64,000 nt of DNA from Adineta steineri (GCA_905250115.1 CAJNOI010000158.1:133647-197646); one strand, 5' to 3'; numbered from the stretch's first letter, positions 1 to 13,152 are shown. The notes: a model not told the origin generated them from the sequence alone. Translations and numbers: made by a program.

Positions 1-506
1 ATCATTTAAAGCTCTAGAAAATAAAAATGTTTCTTATAATTTAATTTTTTTGTCTTTAAATATTCGAACTCTTTTTCCGGCATTGTTGGAATAATAGTAC
101 GATATTGTCGATCAATACGTATAAAATCAATATCATCAGTTGGATATTCAAGTAAATGACGTAATGGATCATTTTCAATTTTTTGTCGATGTTCATCGAT
201 ATATTCTTCATAATCAATTGGATCAATTATATCAATGACATTTGTTGCCATTTTATTTGAAAAATTCTTTAATTAAATAAATATATGTATGAAATAAAAA
301 CTTAAAAAAAGAATTTACAAAATCTGTTTGTGTTGTTTCTATTTCTTCTTTATTTTCAATTAATGGAAGAGAAGAAGAAGAATTTTTCGGTTCATTAGAC
401 AAAAGAGATATTACTTCTTGAAGATGTTCTCTAGAGAATCAAAAAAGAAATGAAATACAAAGAATACTTTTAAATTAACAAACCGAAGACGAAGTGTACC
501 AGCCAT
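1..506 (-). CDS. DOCK-C (DOCK6/7/8-like) Rho-GEF, 5' end only
   Basis: This is the N-terminus of a dedicator-of-cytokinesis protein, a family of Rac/Cdc42 exchange factors; the gene runs off the left edge. Splice sites read by eye give exons 506-484, 430-319, 266-70 and from 13 leftwards, with introns of 53, 52 and 56 bp. The last donor (GTTCGA) is weak. Start ATG at 506. The diagnostic block is in the third exon: DPIDYEEY, then PLRHLLEYPTDDID and YRTIIP, which follows the conserved N-terminal block of DOCK6/7/8 (DPxDxEDY, PLRDLxEFPPDD, CRT). The DHR1 and DHR2 domains lie outside the window. An alternative start is the ATG at 251, but the two upstream exons stay open and splice in frame. Family assignment is recalled, not searched. 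Confidence 0.72.
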
Positions 507-699
507 TGCATTCCGTTAGATTAAAAGAAATATAAAATAGATATGATCACTATCTGATTAGACATGAATGAACGAGTAATAAAAATCGGATATGCGCGCG
601 CCATCTAACGTTAGAATTCTAATATATATCTGATTGTATATTAAAAATATCAAAACAATTGTTTTTATTTATAAAATTACAAGAAGAAAAATAAGAATT

Positions 700-2526
700 T
701 TAAAGCCATAAACGAAATGTATCTGCACTGTAATCCGTGAGAAATGAATCATTGTCATGTAAGTTTGAGTTTTCAATAATCCATTCACGAATACCTTGAG
801 TTAAGATCTTCGAATCGATTTTAATATTTGCAACACCAAATGATATAAGACAATTCCATTTTGATAAATGATTTAAAACAGTTAGAATTATTGATTCAGT
901 TGAATTCTTACTATCTTTTGAATGAAAATATAAATGTTTTAAAGATGGACATACAGATGCAAGACGAGTTATAAATATAGGGATTGCTTCGGAATTTATT
1001 TCCGAAGTTATACCTATGAGTAGATCAGTAACACGACGTCCTAATAAATTACAGACAATATCACTGGCAAATAATGAATCGAGTAGTTCGTAAGCAATTG
1101 CCATATGATATAAATTAGGTGCTGCTTCAAGTAATCTCTTAAAATCATCTGTATTGATTGATAAGGTCTGAAATGCCACGAAAAATGTCAAGTAGGGTAA
1201 TTTTCTCAATTGAATCTCTTGGAAAGACTCTACAAAAGAAGAATATCAATATAATCTAATCTATATATATTTGTATAGGATTTTACCTGGAATAATTTCT
1301 GGATAGATTTGTAAAATAAGACGTTGCATTCTATGACATTTATTAATAATTGAAAATGTTTCAGCTATTCGTGTTGATACTTCATAAAGTGTTAAACATT
1401 TAACTTCATATCCAAAATTATCACTAAAATTTTTATTTTTTGCTAATGAATATCTTAGAGTTAAATATGGGTAATTAAATGGTAATGAATATAAAATAAT
1501 ACTTTCATTATCATCACTATTTATACAAATAAAATCTTGTTGAAATTCTTTCCAACTAGAAATAACGTCTGTAGTATCAACGAGAGATATATCTTGAAAT
1601 TGAAGAAAATAAGTAAATTTTTTTAAGGATAACAACGATGATAAATGAGAATACATTTGTTCACCATCAATTAAACGAGTATCATAATGAGTATTAATCT
1701 GTATAATAAGTTCTTCAATATTAGGAATACGTCGAAATATTGTTACAAGGTCAGCTAATTTCCATGATTGAATAAATGATCGTAAACGAAAATATTTTAA
1801 AGTAACAATTGGAATATATTTTATATCTTCATCAATTTCTAAATCTTCTCCATTAATAGCTACATCAATAGATTTCAATTGAGGTAAATCTGTAAGTAAT
1901 CGATGTAAATCACTGAGACAATCTAATTCGATTACTAAATTTTCAATATGTAAATAATTTACATCAGTATTATTTTTATAGGAAAACGATAATGAATCAT
2001 CATCAAATAAAATCGATGTTAGACGATTATTATTAGCAGTAAAAAGTTTTTCTAATAATGCTTGTTGTGAAGTCGAACTGGTACCCATTTCGTATACACT
2101 CATGATTTTTATTTCAAATAATAATGGTAAATTTTGAAGACAATCAAGAAACGATGCTAATGAATCGATTAGATATGTCGGAAGTATTAATTGTTTAAGA
2201 CATGGAAATATCGAAGACATTTTTTCACCGAAATAATTAAGAAATATTTTTGAAAGAACACCTTTCCAATCATTACTCACAACTAATGAAGAAATTTGAG
2301 TACCAATTTGAGGTAGAATTGTTTTACAAATATAATTAAATCGTTTAAATGGAATTTGTGCAAGAACAACATGTCGACAAAAACCACTTATTGTTTTACT
2401 TAATCGAGAATTAAGACCAACGAAAGAAAATAATATTTCAGTCGATGATAAATATTCACAAATTAGAAGTAAAATTTCATCAGGTAATGCTTCTAAACGA
2501 GTTTTAGTTAAAATAAATGATGACAT
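700..2526 (-). CDS. F-box protein with C-terminal helical/LRR-like region (copy 1)
   Basis: Two exons, 2526-1287 and 1229-700, joined over a 57-bp intron (donor GTAAAA, acceptor TTTTGTAG), give 589 residues. An F-box lies near residues 10-48 (LEALPDEILLLICEYLSS then LNSRLSKTI). F-box proteins usually act as substrate adaptors of SCF ubiquitin ligases by binding Skp1. The rest is leucine-rich and could be degenerate LRRs that choose the target, but no clean repeat was counted. The start is the ATG at 2526; an in-frame upstream ATG at 2559 would add 11 residues. The neighbour at 3561-5398 is a tandem paralogue with the same domain order and intron position. Target and pathway are unknown. Confidence 0.8.
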
Positions 2527-3560
2527 ATCTAAAATTTTAATTATATATATTAAGGGCAATTTATCTTACTCTTTTACGTAGTTATTCTCCTTCATGTCAG
2601 TTTCTTTTCTTTTTCTTTGGTAAAATCGTATGTAACTGATTCTGGTTGCTTACGGAGAAAGGAATATATATTTTTCTTTTTCCTTTTCTGTCATCATACA
2701 AAAATAAAAAAACACCATGTGATCTTGACGAGAAAAGAGTACAAATTGTTATTTATTTATTTTTGTGACGTAACTTGAAAAATAATCGTATAAGTGTATT
2801 GTTTATAAAAATCAAATATGATTTATTTATTAGAATATTTGATTCTATAAAAAGATTTATTTTTTTATTATTGTTATTATTTTAGTATAATCTATTATTC
2901 TTTTCTTTTTCTTATTTTGGAGATATTGACGATCGTTGTGTTATCATATTTTTTGTTTTGAAAACAAACAAAGAAAATATTTGACATATGCTTTGTATGT
3001 TGGTTGTTTTGATTAGATTGAGTTAACTATTTCTACACTGGGAATATTTTTGAAATCCTTGATTTTCGCAAATCTATGAATTCAAATTTTTCTCCCAGCA
3101 AAAAATTGCAGATTGAAAATTGCTAGTTCTCTTTCTGGTAGAGAAGAGTCTAGCAGAAATAAATTGTTTGCTTGCTTGTGTGTCCGCACTTCACTGATTA
3201 GTCTAACAATTAGGTAAAGATATGAAAACAAATTTTGTATAAGGGTAATCGGAATCGAACAATTCAAATCTGACTTCTGTTTTTTTTAATTATATAAATC
3301 GATAGCTTGGTAGTTGTTGAGTAACTCGATTTCTAAGAGAAAGAGCGTTACTTGTGGTTTTTAAGTACTTGGAAAATATTGATCGAATTCATATAGATAT
3401 GTCTAGAATATCCTTCAAAAAACTCTATAATTTATTTTCTAGTTTACAGTGTACATCTGAGATATTATTGATAGAAATAAATTTTCATACTATTTACTAA
3501 ATTAAAAAAAAATCGTATAAAAATTTATAGTAGATAAATAGTCTTTGTATAATAGTTAAA
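2527..3560. other. Intergenic, no gene seen
   Basis: AT-rich spacer between the two tandem F-box genes. It presumably holds the 3' end of the copy-2 gene and the promoter of copy 1. The only longer open frame (3082-3267, minus) has no recognisable domain and no paralogue in the window. Confidence 0.6.
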
Positions 3561-5398
3561 TTAAAACCACAATCGAAATATATTTCCTGTATAATCAACA
3601 AAAAATGGTTTATAATCATATAAAGTAGAATTTTCCAATATCCATTGATGAATATCTTTTGATACGAGTTCTTTTGTTATAATAATATCTACAATTCCAA
3701 ATGATATAAGACAATGACAATTAGGTAAATATTTGAGAATATCTAAAATTGTTAATTCCGATGCTTTATAATCTTTTAATAAACTGAGATAGAAATGTTT
3801 TAAAGATGTAGCTATTGTTGTAAGACGAGATATTGACGAAACAACTGATTCAACATCTATTGTTATAGGTATAGATATATACAGATGAGTTATACGACGT
3901 CGAAATAATTCACATATATATTCATTATCAAGTAATGATTGAATAAATTCAAAATTAACTTCTAAATGATATAAATTCGGTGCTATTTCAAGTAATCTTC
4001 GAAAATATTCCATATTAACTGATGATCCACGCCATGCTAAAACTTTCGTAAGATAAGGTAATTTACCAAGATGAATTTGTTGTAAACTTTCTAGAATAAA
4101 TAAAAAAACAAAAATTGATTTTAATATATTATTAACAAAGAAATTTTACGTGGTACTATTTTTTCATCCATTCGTATATTAAGTCTTTGTATTTGACGAG
4201 ATTTTTTAATAATCGAAAAAATATCAACTAAATCAGTTGAAACTTCATATAAAGTTAACATTTTAACTTGAGATGCATAACTATCAATGAAAATTTCATT
4301 TCGAGCTAATGTACCATGTAAAATTAAATAAGAAAATATAAATGGGACAGTATATAGAGCTATTAATTTTTTCTCATCATTTTTAATACAAATAAATTTT
4401 TGATTAAATTCTTTCCAACTCGAAACAATTTTTTTTGAATCAACAAGCGAAGAAGACGATGAATTATAATATTGAAGAAAATAATTAAATTTATGTAAAG
4501 ATAAATTTGAAAGTAATAGACTAAATTTTTTTCCATCAATTAAACGTTCATCATCATAAGTTTCAATTGAAATTGAAAGAATCTCAACATTAGGAATACG
4601 TTTTAAAATAGATGCAAGTTCATCATAACTCCATGATGGACTAAATGATTGTAATTGTAATTCTTTTAAACTATGAACTGGTGTACAAGTATTTATATTG
4701 TCTGGTATTGATGAATCTTCATTTATAGTTACAGTTATTGATATAAGTTGAGGTAAAATTGTAAGAAGTTGATGAAGATCACATAATGTTTTTATATCAA
4801 GACTTAATTTTTGAATATTACAATAAAATCTATTACAAATTTTATCATCAACAGAGAAAATAATTGATTCATCATCAAATAATATGGAATTTAATCGATT
4901 ATTATTGGCAGAAAATAGTCTATCTAATAATGTTTCAGAGCCATCGGAATCAATCGATCCATCGTATTGAAAATATAAATTAATTCCACGTAATTGTGGA
5001 AGATTTTGTAGAGAATTAAGAAATAATTTTAATGAATTAGAATTAAATGATATAAATGTTAAATGTTTTAATTGTGGAAATATCAAAGACATTTTATCAC
5101 TGAAATAATTTAAAAATAATGTAGATAAAACACCTTTCCATTGATTACTAATGACTAATGAAGAAATATTTAAACCAACATGAGGTAAAATCGATGTACA
5201 TATACAATGAAATTGTGTATATGGAAGTTTAGCAATAACAACATGTTGATAATAACCACTTATTGTTTGAGATAATCGAGAATTAAGTCCATAGAAAGAA
5301 AAAAGTACATCTGCGGATGATAAATATCGACAAATTGAGAGAAGTAATTCATCAGGTAATTTTTCCAGAGTATTTTTTGTAAAACGGGATGATAACAT
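3561..5398 (-). CDS. F-box protein (copy 2, tandem paralogue)
   Basis: Exons 5398-4150 and 4090-3561 join over a 59-bp intron (donor GTAAAA, acceptor TTATTCTAG) to give 592 residues. The F-box is at residues ~9-45 (LEKLPDELLLSICRYLSS, LNSRLSQTI). It aligns along its whole length with copy 1: compare SNQWKGVLSTLFLNYF with SNDWKGVLSKIFLNYF, and LLEIAPNLYHL with LLEAAPNLYHM. Intron position and phase match. The pair therefore arose by tandem duplication and diverged substantially at protein level while both frames stayed open, which suggests both are functional. Likely an SCF adaptor by family; substrate unknown. Confidence 0.8.
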
Positions 5399-5458
5399 CT
5401 ATTAAAATTAAAATATATTTATTTAATATTATTTTTTTTTGTCATCTATAACGTTATG

Positions 5459-6019
5459 CAGGGTGACTAAAAAGCCACGCGTTCGACGAAAAAATTGAAT
5501 ATCTTCATTGTGACTTGAGTAAACGAATTGATTTTTTATCAATGTTAGGGGCATGTTCAAGGTTTATGTTCATAAGGACATACCCTCTGCTAAGTAACCC
5601 TATTGACTTCAAGAAAAATATTTTGCTGTTTAATATATCAACAAAAAAAATAATGTACAGGCGGGTCAAAAGTCATTTTATCGAGAAAAAAATTTGAATA
5701 TCTTCGTTATGACTTAAGTAAACAAGCTGATTTTTTTATCAATGGTAGAGGCATGTTCAAGGTTTATATTTCTAAGGACAAGCGTAGAAAGACCCTTTGT
5801 TAAGTATATTATTCTTTTTTTGTCTATCTGTCGACCAGTAAAATGTTTTTGTTGAGACTTCTGTAGACATTTAATAAAGGGTCACTCTGGGCTTGTCCTT
5901 ATGAATATAAACCTTGAACATACCTTTACCATTGGTAAAAAAAACCAGGTCGTTTGTTCAAGTCATAATGGAGATATTCGATTTTTTTCGTCGGATGCGT
6001 GACGTTTTTGGTCACCCTG
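5459..6019. mobile_element. MITE-like element with ~130-bp terminal inverted repeats
   Basis: The left end starts CAGGGTGAC and the right end finishes GTCACCCTG. The left ~135 bp and the reverse complement of the right ~130 bp (5889-6019) align over almost their full length, sharing blocks such as CATGTTCAAGGTTTAT. A third copy of the arm, in the same direction as the left one, starts near 5658. No transposase frame is present, so it would be non-autonomous. No clear target-site duplication was found (flanks TG / TA). The CAGGGTG end recalls Tc1/mariner-type termini, but that is only a suggestion. Confidence 0.7.
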
Positions 6020-7463
6020 TATATATATATTGCGTATGGTTATTGACTGTTTACAACAAAATTTATAAAATAATTTTTGCTATCGTTGACAAGAAAAGAT
6101 TTTTTCGTTCTTATTTCTTTTTAGCACGTGCACCGAGAATCAAACTTTATCGATAACATATAAAAATATTATTTTACGTCTTATTTTTCTTTTATAGTGT
6201 AATAAATCAAATAATTTTTTTTTCATAAGTAATATGTACTTGAAATGTCCATTTAATAAACAAACGTTGACCTTGTTAATTTACGTAACGAAATACGAAA
6301 TACTTTAAAACATCGAAAAATATTTTCATTTCTTACTATGAGATAATTTATTGTTGCAATAGACTCTACGGCTTTTATTGACACACAAAAAAAATGTATT
6401 TGAATAGTATGTCTTTACAGTTTACAAATTTGTCATAAATCAATGAAAGTTTTTTGTACTTGCTCGTAGTAGTTTTTTTCGATTCCAAACTTAGAAAATT
6501 TATATTAGAAGATGTATCCATTTTGTTATTCATGGAATCAATGTACTTTTTTTTATTACATTTAATAATTATTTTCGATGTATCTAAAATACGAAATAAT
6601 TCTATTTCTCGATCAATTGTTAATCCTTTGAAGATCGATTTGTTTTATTAAATTCAACTCATATACATCTAAGTCTTCATCAGAGAGGTGAAGTTCATGC
6701 TAATCAAAATCAAAGTCTATTTTTGCTACTATCATGATTGATATATGATTCATAGGACTCATCATTGACTTCATTATTTCCATAGAATTCCATTTGAGGG
6801 TATGAATGTGGACGTATTGAATCTACTCTGATTTCTACCACACCTAGCAACACTCTCACGATGGTTTTGATCGGTTGTATAACAAACGAGCAAGATGTTG
6901 TTTAGTAATGAATTATGTACAAAAGACGTTGGCAAGATTTTTTAATTTACTTGATAAAGTGATACCATGAAACTGTTCGATATGTATAATAAGCTACTCA
7001 ATCATATTCGTAAAGCAAAACTCGTCATTTTTTTGAATTGAAAAGCATACATTTTAATGCAAAAATATTAAGGCTTCCAAACTTGTTTGACGTCATCAAA
7101 AGAAAAATTTTTTTTCTGTAAGTGCGGTGACCTGTCGTCCTTTGTCGGTTCAAATAATTGAAAAATAAAACAATCAATGAATTTTTTTCGTATATTCATT
7201 CTTTGCCGTGTAATTTCAAAGTGAGAGTAGGCATGACTTAAAATTTCAATAGTGATTGCGGACGAAAATGGCGATCCACATCAAACAAACCATTTAGAAA
7301 CTGCCTATTATTTTCTTGGTTGACGATTAACGATGGCTAGTAGATCGATTAGCTTTCTGGTCAAGTAGGAGGTTAATTGACAGTTTCTGATCGCTTCGTC
7401 TGATAGTAGCAGATTTTCAATTTTGCTTCTAATAGGTATGCATCGGTGCCAGTTAACTGGATA

Positions 7464-8367
7464 CTACACCATGATTAAGGTATTTTTAATAGTTTTTCAT
7501 AGTCTGCCCTAATTAAGCAAAACCTCAAATTTTTTTTATTCCAATGCTGTTAGATAGAGCGTTGTTTACTCTACCAAACTATACTGTTTTGATTTTATCT
7601 GGTATGGTTTTACTAAAAGAAATTGATAAGTTACAAATAGGTTCTTTAAAACATTATTGCACAAGTATGAAACATTTGATACTTTGTGTTTTCATCATTG
7701 AATCACTTCTATTGAGTCGCTAAATATAACTTCTGTCCTCTATAAAAAAATGTACAACTTATATAAAAGAACGTTTATCGGTGTCATTTTTTTTCGTTAG
7801 AAAAACAAATTGTTTTTTTATACAAAGAAGAAATGATTTATTACAATTCAATGTTTACATAACCTCAGAATATTTTTAGAAACAAAATTAAAGGGCATCA
7901 GGGGGAAACAATATGAGAAGCTCTTGAAACTACACTAGAAATTCTGTTGTCACTGGTTTGAAACCGGTTCAATCAATGATGTGAGAATAATATTAATATA
8001 CTTGGCATTTCGTTGGTTTAGTATTTCTCCGTTTGGAAACCAAAAAGAGTGAAAATAAAAGAAGTGATCTTATGTAAATTATAGAGTTTTTTACAGCGCA
8101 TCTTCTGGTATACTTTCTTTTTGATATAGTATATTCAATGATGTGTTATTAATCTACAAAATACAGACTCGTAAAAAATTTTTAAAGCACCTGTTTATAA
8201 GTTAGCAACTTCTTGTAGTAGAATCATAGCAAATAAAATCAGAATAGTATAGTTTGGTAGAGTAAACGACGCTCTATCTAATAGCATCTGAATAAAAAAC
8301 TTTAAGGCTTTGCTCAGTTAGGACAGACTATGAAAAACTATTAAAAATAACTTAATCACGGTGTACC
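7464..8367. repeat. Long inverted repeat, ~187-bp arms
   Basis: The arm at 7464-7650 and the reverse complement of 8180-8367 match at roughly 80% by eye, sharing for example ACTCTACCAAACTATACT and TAGTTTTTCATAGTCTG. The ~530-bp centre has no open frame of note. It could be a non-autonomous foldback element or two copies of a short repeat inserted in opposite orientations. No target-site duplication was recognised. Confidence 0.65.
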
Positions 8368-8987
8368 ATTAATCAAGAAATTGACCTACTCGATTGAATC
8401 GAAGAGAAAATGGTTCGATTTCTTATCGTAACAAGTTACTTATTAAGCATCCCATAAAACAAACAAATATTTTACAGTACTCATAACCTCTTTTAACAAT
8501 CTATATATAGACGTGTTTTTCTTTCATTGCACTTTTCCTTGACCGATGATTAATCATAAAAGATGATGGTGTTGTACTTTAGAATGTTAAAATTCTTCTT
8601 AATTTAGATTCGTAAGTTATTTATTCAGCGTGATCTTTCATAAACATTCAAGAGAAAAATTAATTATTCCAGTTTAAAATAGAATAACGATCGATTGAAT
8701 TTAAAAAAAAAACGGACTTTAATCCGGATTATGTTTGTATTACAAGGTTGTGTGTGCGGTGAACGCATGTATATATGCAAATATATTTTTGATGCACTAT
8801 TAGTTAATACCATAGAAGTAACTTTTTTATTATTGTTATTGAATGACAAAGAAAACATTTTTAAGGTTTTCTTTTATTTATCAAAGTATATAACTACATG
8901 CATGTTACTCTACATTTCGTTTGATTCATTTCAGATACATTCAGATTAACGAATTGATTACTGCTATTTTGTAGACACCAAACTAAA

Positions 8988-11900
8988 ATGGACAATCAAG
9001 CTTTGGAAATTGATGAACCACAAGAGCGTACTACAATTCCTACTCGTACCGCTCGAGTAACTCGACAAGATTCAACGGTTAGTCTTTGGGCTACTGTGGA
9101 TAAATCTTGTCTTGATCAAGATGTTCATATTATTCCATTGGAAGAAGTTTTCAGTCGATATCATACAGATCCTCGTAATGGTTTAACCAGTGATCATGTC
9201 CATGATGCTCGTGCTCAATATGGTGACAATAAACTCACACCACCTAAACAACCATCTTATATCTTATTATTACTTAAAGAATTATTTATGGGTTTCAATA
9301 TAATTCTTTGGTTTGCTGGCATTTTAGCTTTTTTAGCTTATAAACCATTTGGTGAACCTGCTCCATCAATATCTAATTTAGCATTAGGTGTAGTACTGAT
9401 ACTTGTTATTACTTGTAATTCAATTCTTAATGTTTATCAACAACTTAAATCAATCAAAATTGTTTCCGCATTTTCTAAATTATTACCAACATTAGCAACG
9501 GTTCGTCGAGATGGAAGAGAACAACAAATTATTACAAATGAAATTGTTCCAGGCGATATTATTCTCGTTCGAATGGGTGATAAATTACCTGCTGATTGTC
9601 GTTTTATTTCATGTGATGGATTAAAAGTAATTCTATTTTATTTTATTCGTAATACATTTTCATATTTTTAGGTAAATACATCAGAATTAACTGGTGAATC
9701 AAAACCAGTCTCAATAACAGTTCGATGTAGTAGTGAAACTTTTATGGAAACAACAAATATGGGATTTTATTCAATAATGGTTGAACAAGGAATAGGTGAA
9801 GCAGTTGTAATTGCTACTGGTGATAGTACAGTATTAGGTAAAATGTCAAAATTAACTCGAGGAAGTTCAGGTGATGACATTACCGGTTTACATCGTGAAG
9901 TAAATCGATTTGTTTTATTTGTTTGTGCTTGCACATTAATTGGTATTGTTATTTTGTGGATAACATGGGCAGCATGGTTAAATCAAGATCATCATACATT
10001 TCTATCATACGATGCTAATATTGTGAATTCTATTGGAATGATTGTTGGATTTCTACCTGTAGGTTTACCATCTGCTGTTACACTTGGTAAATATAATAAT
10101 TATTATATATAACAGAAAGTTATTTTTTACTCTTTGTATTATTTAGTATTGACAATTGTTGCTAAACAAATGTATCGACAACGTGTGTTAGTAAAAAGTT
10201 TACAAATTGTTGAAACATTCAATTCTGTTTCCGTAATTGCTACTGATAAAACTGGCACATTAACGCAAAATAAAATGACTATTACTCATTTATTATGGGA
10301 TACTGATGGTATTTATAAAGTACCATTGCCTAAACAAGAACCTTCTCAAGAAGAGACAATTCTTCAAAGAATTCGTCGACTTTCAACAGATGTTATTGAA
10401 ACTGCTCGTCGTTTATCTATTAGTACAGCAACAATGGTACGAAAACTTTCATCAGCAAGTATTAATCAACCACAAGACATAACATCTTTAAATGATGATA
10501 ATGGAAAAAATAATATACCAGACAAAGCAAGTGAAGTTAAAATTGAAGCATTTCGTGATTTATTACTTGGTGCAGCACTTTGTAATAATGCTGAAAAACA
10601 AATGGTACAAGATGCACAAATTGGTCAAGATGTATCAAAAATGAAATCTGAATTAAGTGTCGTTGGTGATGCAGCTGATACAGCTCTATATAATCTTTGT
10701 GTTGATCGATGTTTTGTTGATATTGATAAAGTACGTAAAGTTAATCCACGTTTAAAAGCATTACCATTTAATTCAACAAATAAATTTATGATCACAGCTA
10801 ATCAACTTGAAACATTAGATAGTTCATTATCAAATAAAAATCGAATTATTTTATTAACATTAAAAGGTGCACCGGATATTGTTATTCAACGATGTTCAAC
10901 TTATAAAATGAATGACGATAATATTGCAACATTAGATAATAATATGAAGAAAACATTATTTGATCGTCAAGAAGAATTAGGTAAAAGTGGTTATCGTGTA
11001 ATTGCAATGTGTCAACAAAGATTTACTCGTCAAGAATATGATGATATGATGGAAAACTATAAAAACAAAAAACGATCCAGTTCATCTCAAGAAGGTGAAG
11101 ATTTAAATGGATTTCCATCAAATGATTATTGTTTCATTGGTCTTTTTTCATTACTTGATCCACCACGTCCTGAAGTACCTGGTGCTGTTATTAAAGCTCG
11201 TCGAGCTCAAATACGTGTTGCAATGGTTACTGGTGATCATCCAACAACAGCAAGAGCTATTGCAAAACAAGTTAATATTCTCACTCCTGAAATTGCTGAT
11301 ATGAATGGTATTGATACATTTAAATTAGAAAAAGATGCAAATGGAAAATTAATACTTAATCTTTATCGAAATGATAAATTAATTGAACAACATGAACCAG
11401 GTACAGTTAAACGAACAGATTCACTTTCAAAAAATGCCAAAGATATGGTTAGAAGAGCATCGATTGCATCTGGTGAATTAGTACCAAAAATACCACCATG
11501 GTATAAACGTGCATGGTTGTCAATTCGAAGACAATTTTCCGAACCAGAAACTGATGTTGAACCAACACAAAAAATGGCCTATATTCCATATGGTATTGTT
11601 GTTGCTGGTGCTGAAATAAATTATATGGATGATTTTATGTGGGATTGGGTATTATCACATCAAGAACTTGTTTTTGCTCGTACATCACCGGAACAGAAAC
11701 TTCGTATTGTAACAGAATTTCAACGACGAGCAGAAATTGTAGCTGTAACAGGTGATGGTACAAATGATGCACCAGCATTAAAATGTGCTAATCTTGGTGT
11801 TGCAATGCAATCAGGTACAGAAGTATCAAAAGAAGCTGGTGATATGATATTATTGGATAATAATTTTGCATCAATTATTCAAGCTATTGAAACAGGTCGT

Positions 11901-12767
11901 TTATTAAGTGATAATTTAAAAAAAGTTTCGGTTTATCTTTTACCTGGTGGTAAGTTAACATGATTTAACAAAATTTCCTTTTTTAATATTTTTTCTTTTA
12001 GGTTCTTGGTCACAAATTTGGCCTGTATTTTTTAATTTATGGTTTGGTATGCCTTTAGCTTTAACTGCTTTCTTAGCTACAATCTTCTGTATGATTAACG
12101 GTATGTTTGAATTTGTCTATGAAATTTTTTAAGTATTTTTCCTCGTTCTTTAGATGTTTTTATGTCACTTGCTATGGTTACAGAAAAACCTGAACGTGAT
12201 ATTATGTCTCGTCCACCAGTAATTCGTTCAAAAGATCATTTATTGAATTGGAAATTACTTCTTCATGCTTATATGTTTGTTGGTAATTTAGAATGTTTTA
12301 CAGGTTTCTTTTGTTTTTGTTATTATTGGATTGATATGGGTGTTCCATTCTATTCATTTATGTTTACATTTGAAAACTTTGGAAATGATATTACTCTATA
12401 TTCCCAAGATCAATTAACAGCAATGACAGGTTCAGCTCAATGCGTATATTATTGTTCAGTTTGTTTATTTCAATTTTTTAATTATTTTGCAACACGTACT
12501 CGCTATACATCGATTATTGAACATAATCCATTATGGGGTAAAGGTCAAAATTTGTATGTGTTTGGCGCAATGATTATATCAGCTGGTATTCAAGTACTTA
12601 TAACACAAGTAGCATGGTTTAATACTGTTTTCGGTACTGGTTCTTTCCCTGTCAAATATGTAATGCCAGCATTAGGATTTGGTATGTTATGGTTAATAAT
12701 TGATGAATTAAGAAAATTATGTATACGAAAATTTCCACGTGGTTTTATAGCAAAAATTGCATGGTGA
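8988..12767 (+). CDS. P2C-type P-type ATPase alpha subunit (Na+/K+-ATPase-like, divergent)
   Basis: Five exons (8988-9626, 9672-10086, 10147-11949, 12002-12100, 12154-12767) give 1,189 residues; introns are 45-60 bp. It should be a multi-pass membrane cation pump driven by ATP. Visible motifs: LTGES of the actuator domain (~219-223), the phosphorylation site DKTGTLTQN (D~385), KGAP in the nucleotide domain, and TGDGTNDAPA in the hinge. The M4 motif is PVGLP where Na+/K+ pumps have PEGL, and the M5/M6 region (LLPGGSWSQ, then CMINDVF) lacks the usual acidic pattern, keeping one Asp. The protein is longer than the usual ~1,020 residues because of two inserts rich in RRxS-type sites (RRLS, RKLS, RRAS, RRQFS). 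This resembles the divergent fungal/protist-like branch of P2C pumps, so the ion is uncertain. Start is the ATG at 8988. Confidence 0.9.
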
Positions 12768-13152
12768 TACAACTTACACATATTTCGATGGTATTGATTT
12801 AGAGAAGTTCAGCAGTGTGGTATCTGGATTATATAGTTGACTTTATAAACATTTTTCTCATTTATTGATTTTCATTTTACTCTTTTAAAAAATATATTAT
12901 AATCACAAAAAAAAATACGATCTATTTCTATATGTTATTTATAGAGTGTGGATGTCTTAGATGAATCAAATAGTTTTATTCACCCACACCCTTTTAAGAA
13001 ATAAAATAGAAAAATTTTGCTAACCTCTTGTTTATTATTTATTCAGATCTTTAATCGTAAGTGAAATCGCAAATAAAATTTCAATTGTAGAATTAACAAA
13101 AAAGTCAAGTAAACTATCATATACAAACAAAAATCAAAAAAAAATATCTGAA
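12768..13152. other. Convergent 3' intergenic
   Basis: Spacer between the 3' ends of the ATPase gene (plus) and the NFATC2IP-like gene (minus). It contains one short telomere-like palindrome at 12944-12998 and AT-rich sequence; nothing else was seen. Confidence 0.6.
12944..12998. repeat. Telomere-like palindrome, copy A
   Basis: G-rich arm GAGTGTGGATGT, AT-rich loop, C-rich arm CACCCACACCCTTTTAAG. One of about twelve such elements in the window. Confidence 0.55.

Larger units (their letters stand above)
5399..8987. other. 3.6-kb gene-poor spacer with two inverted-repeat elements
   Basis: No convincing gene. It holds a short inverted-repeat element at 5459-6019 and a second pair of inverted arms at 7464-8367, annotated separately. 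A weak G/C-rich palindrome (about 6794-6860) may be a decayed member of the telomere-like family. The right end should include the promoter of the ATPase gene starting at 8988. Confidence 0.6.

Noticed and set aside
3082-3267. Minus-strand open frame of 61 codons
   Set aside because: No domain, no paralogue nearby, and composition like the surrounding spacer.
5515-6156. Open frames at 5515-5697 and 5914-6156
   Set aside because: Both lie largely in the arms of the inverted-repeat element and translate non-coding repeat.
8664-8949. Overlapping open frames on both strands upstream of the ATPase
   Set aside because: Hydrophobic and Lys-rich low complexity, no start context or similarity; probably promoter DNA.
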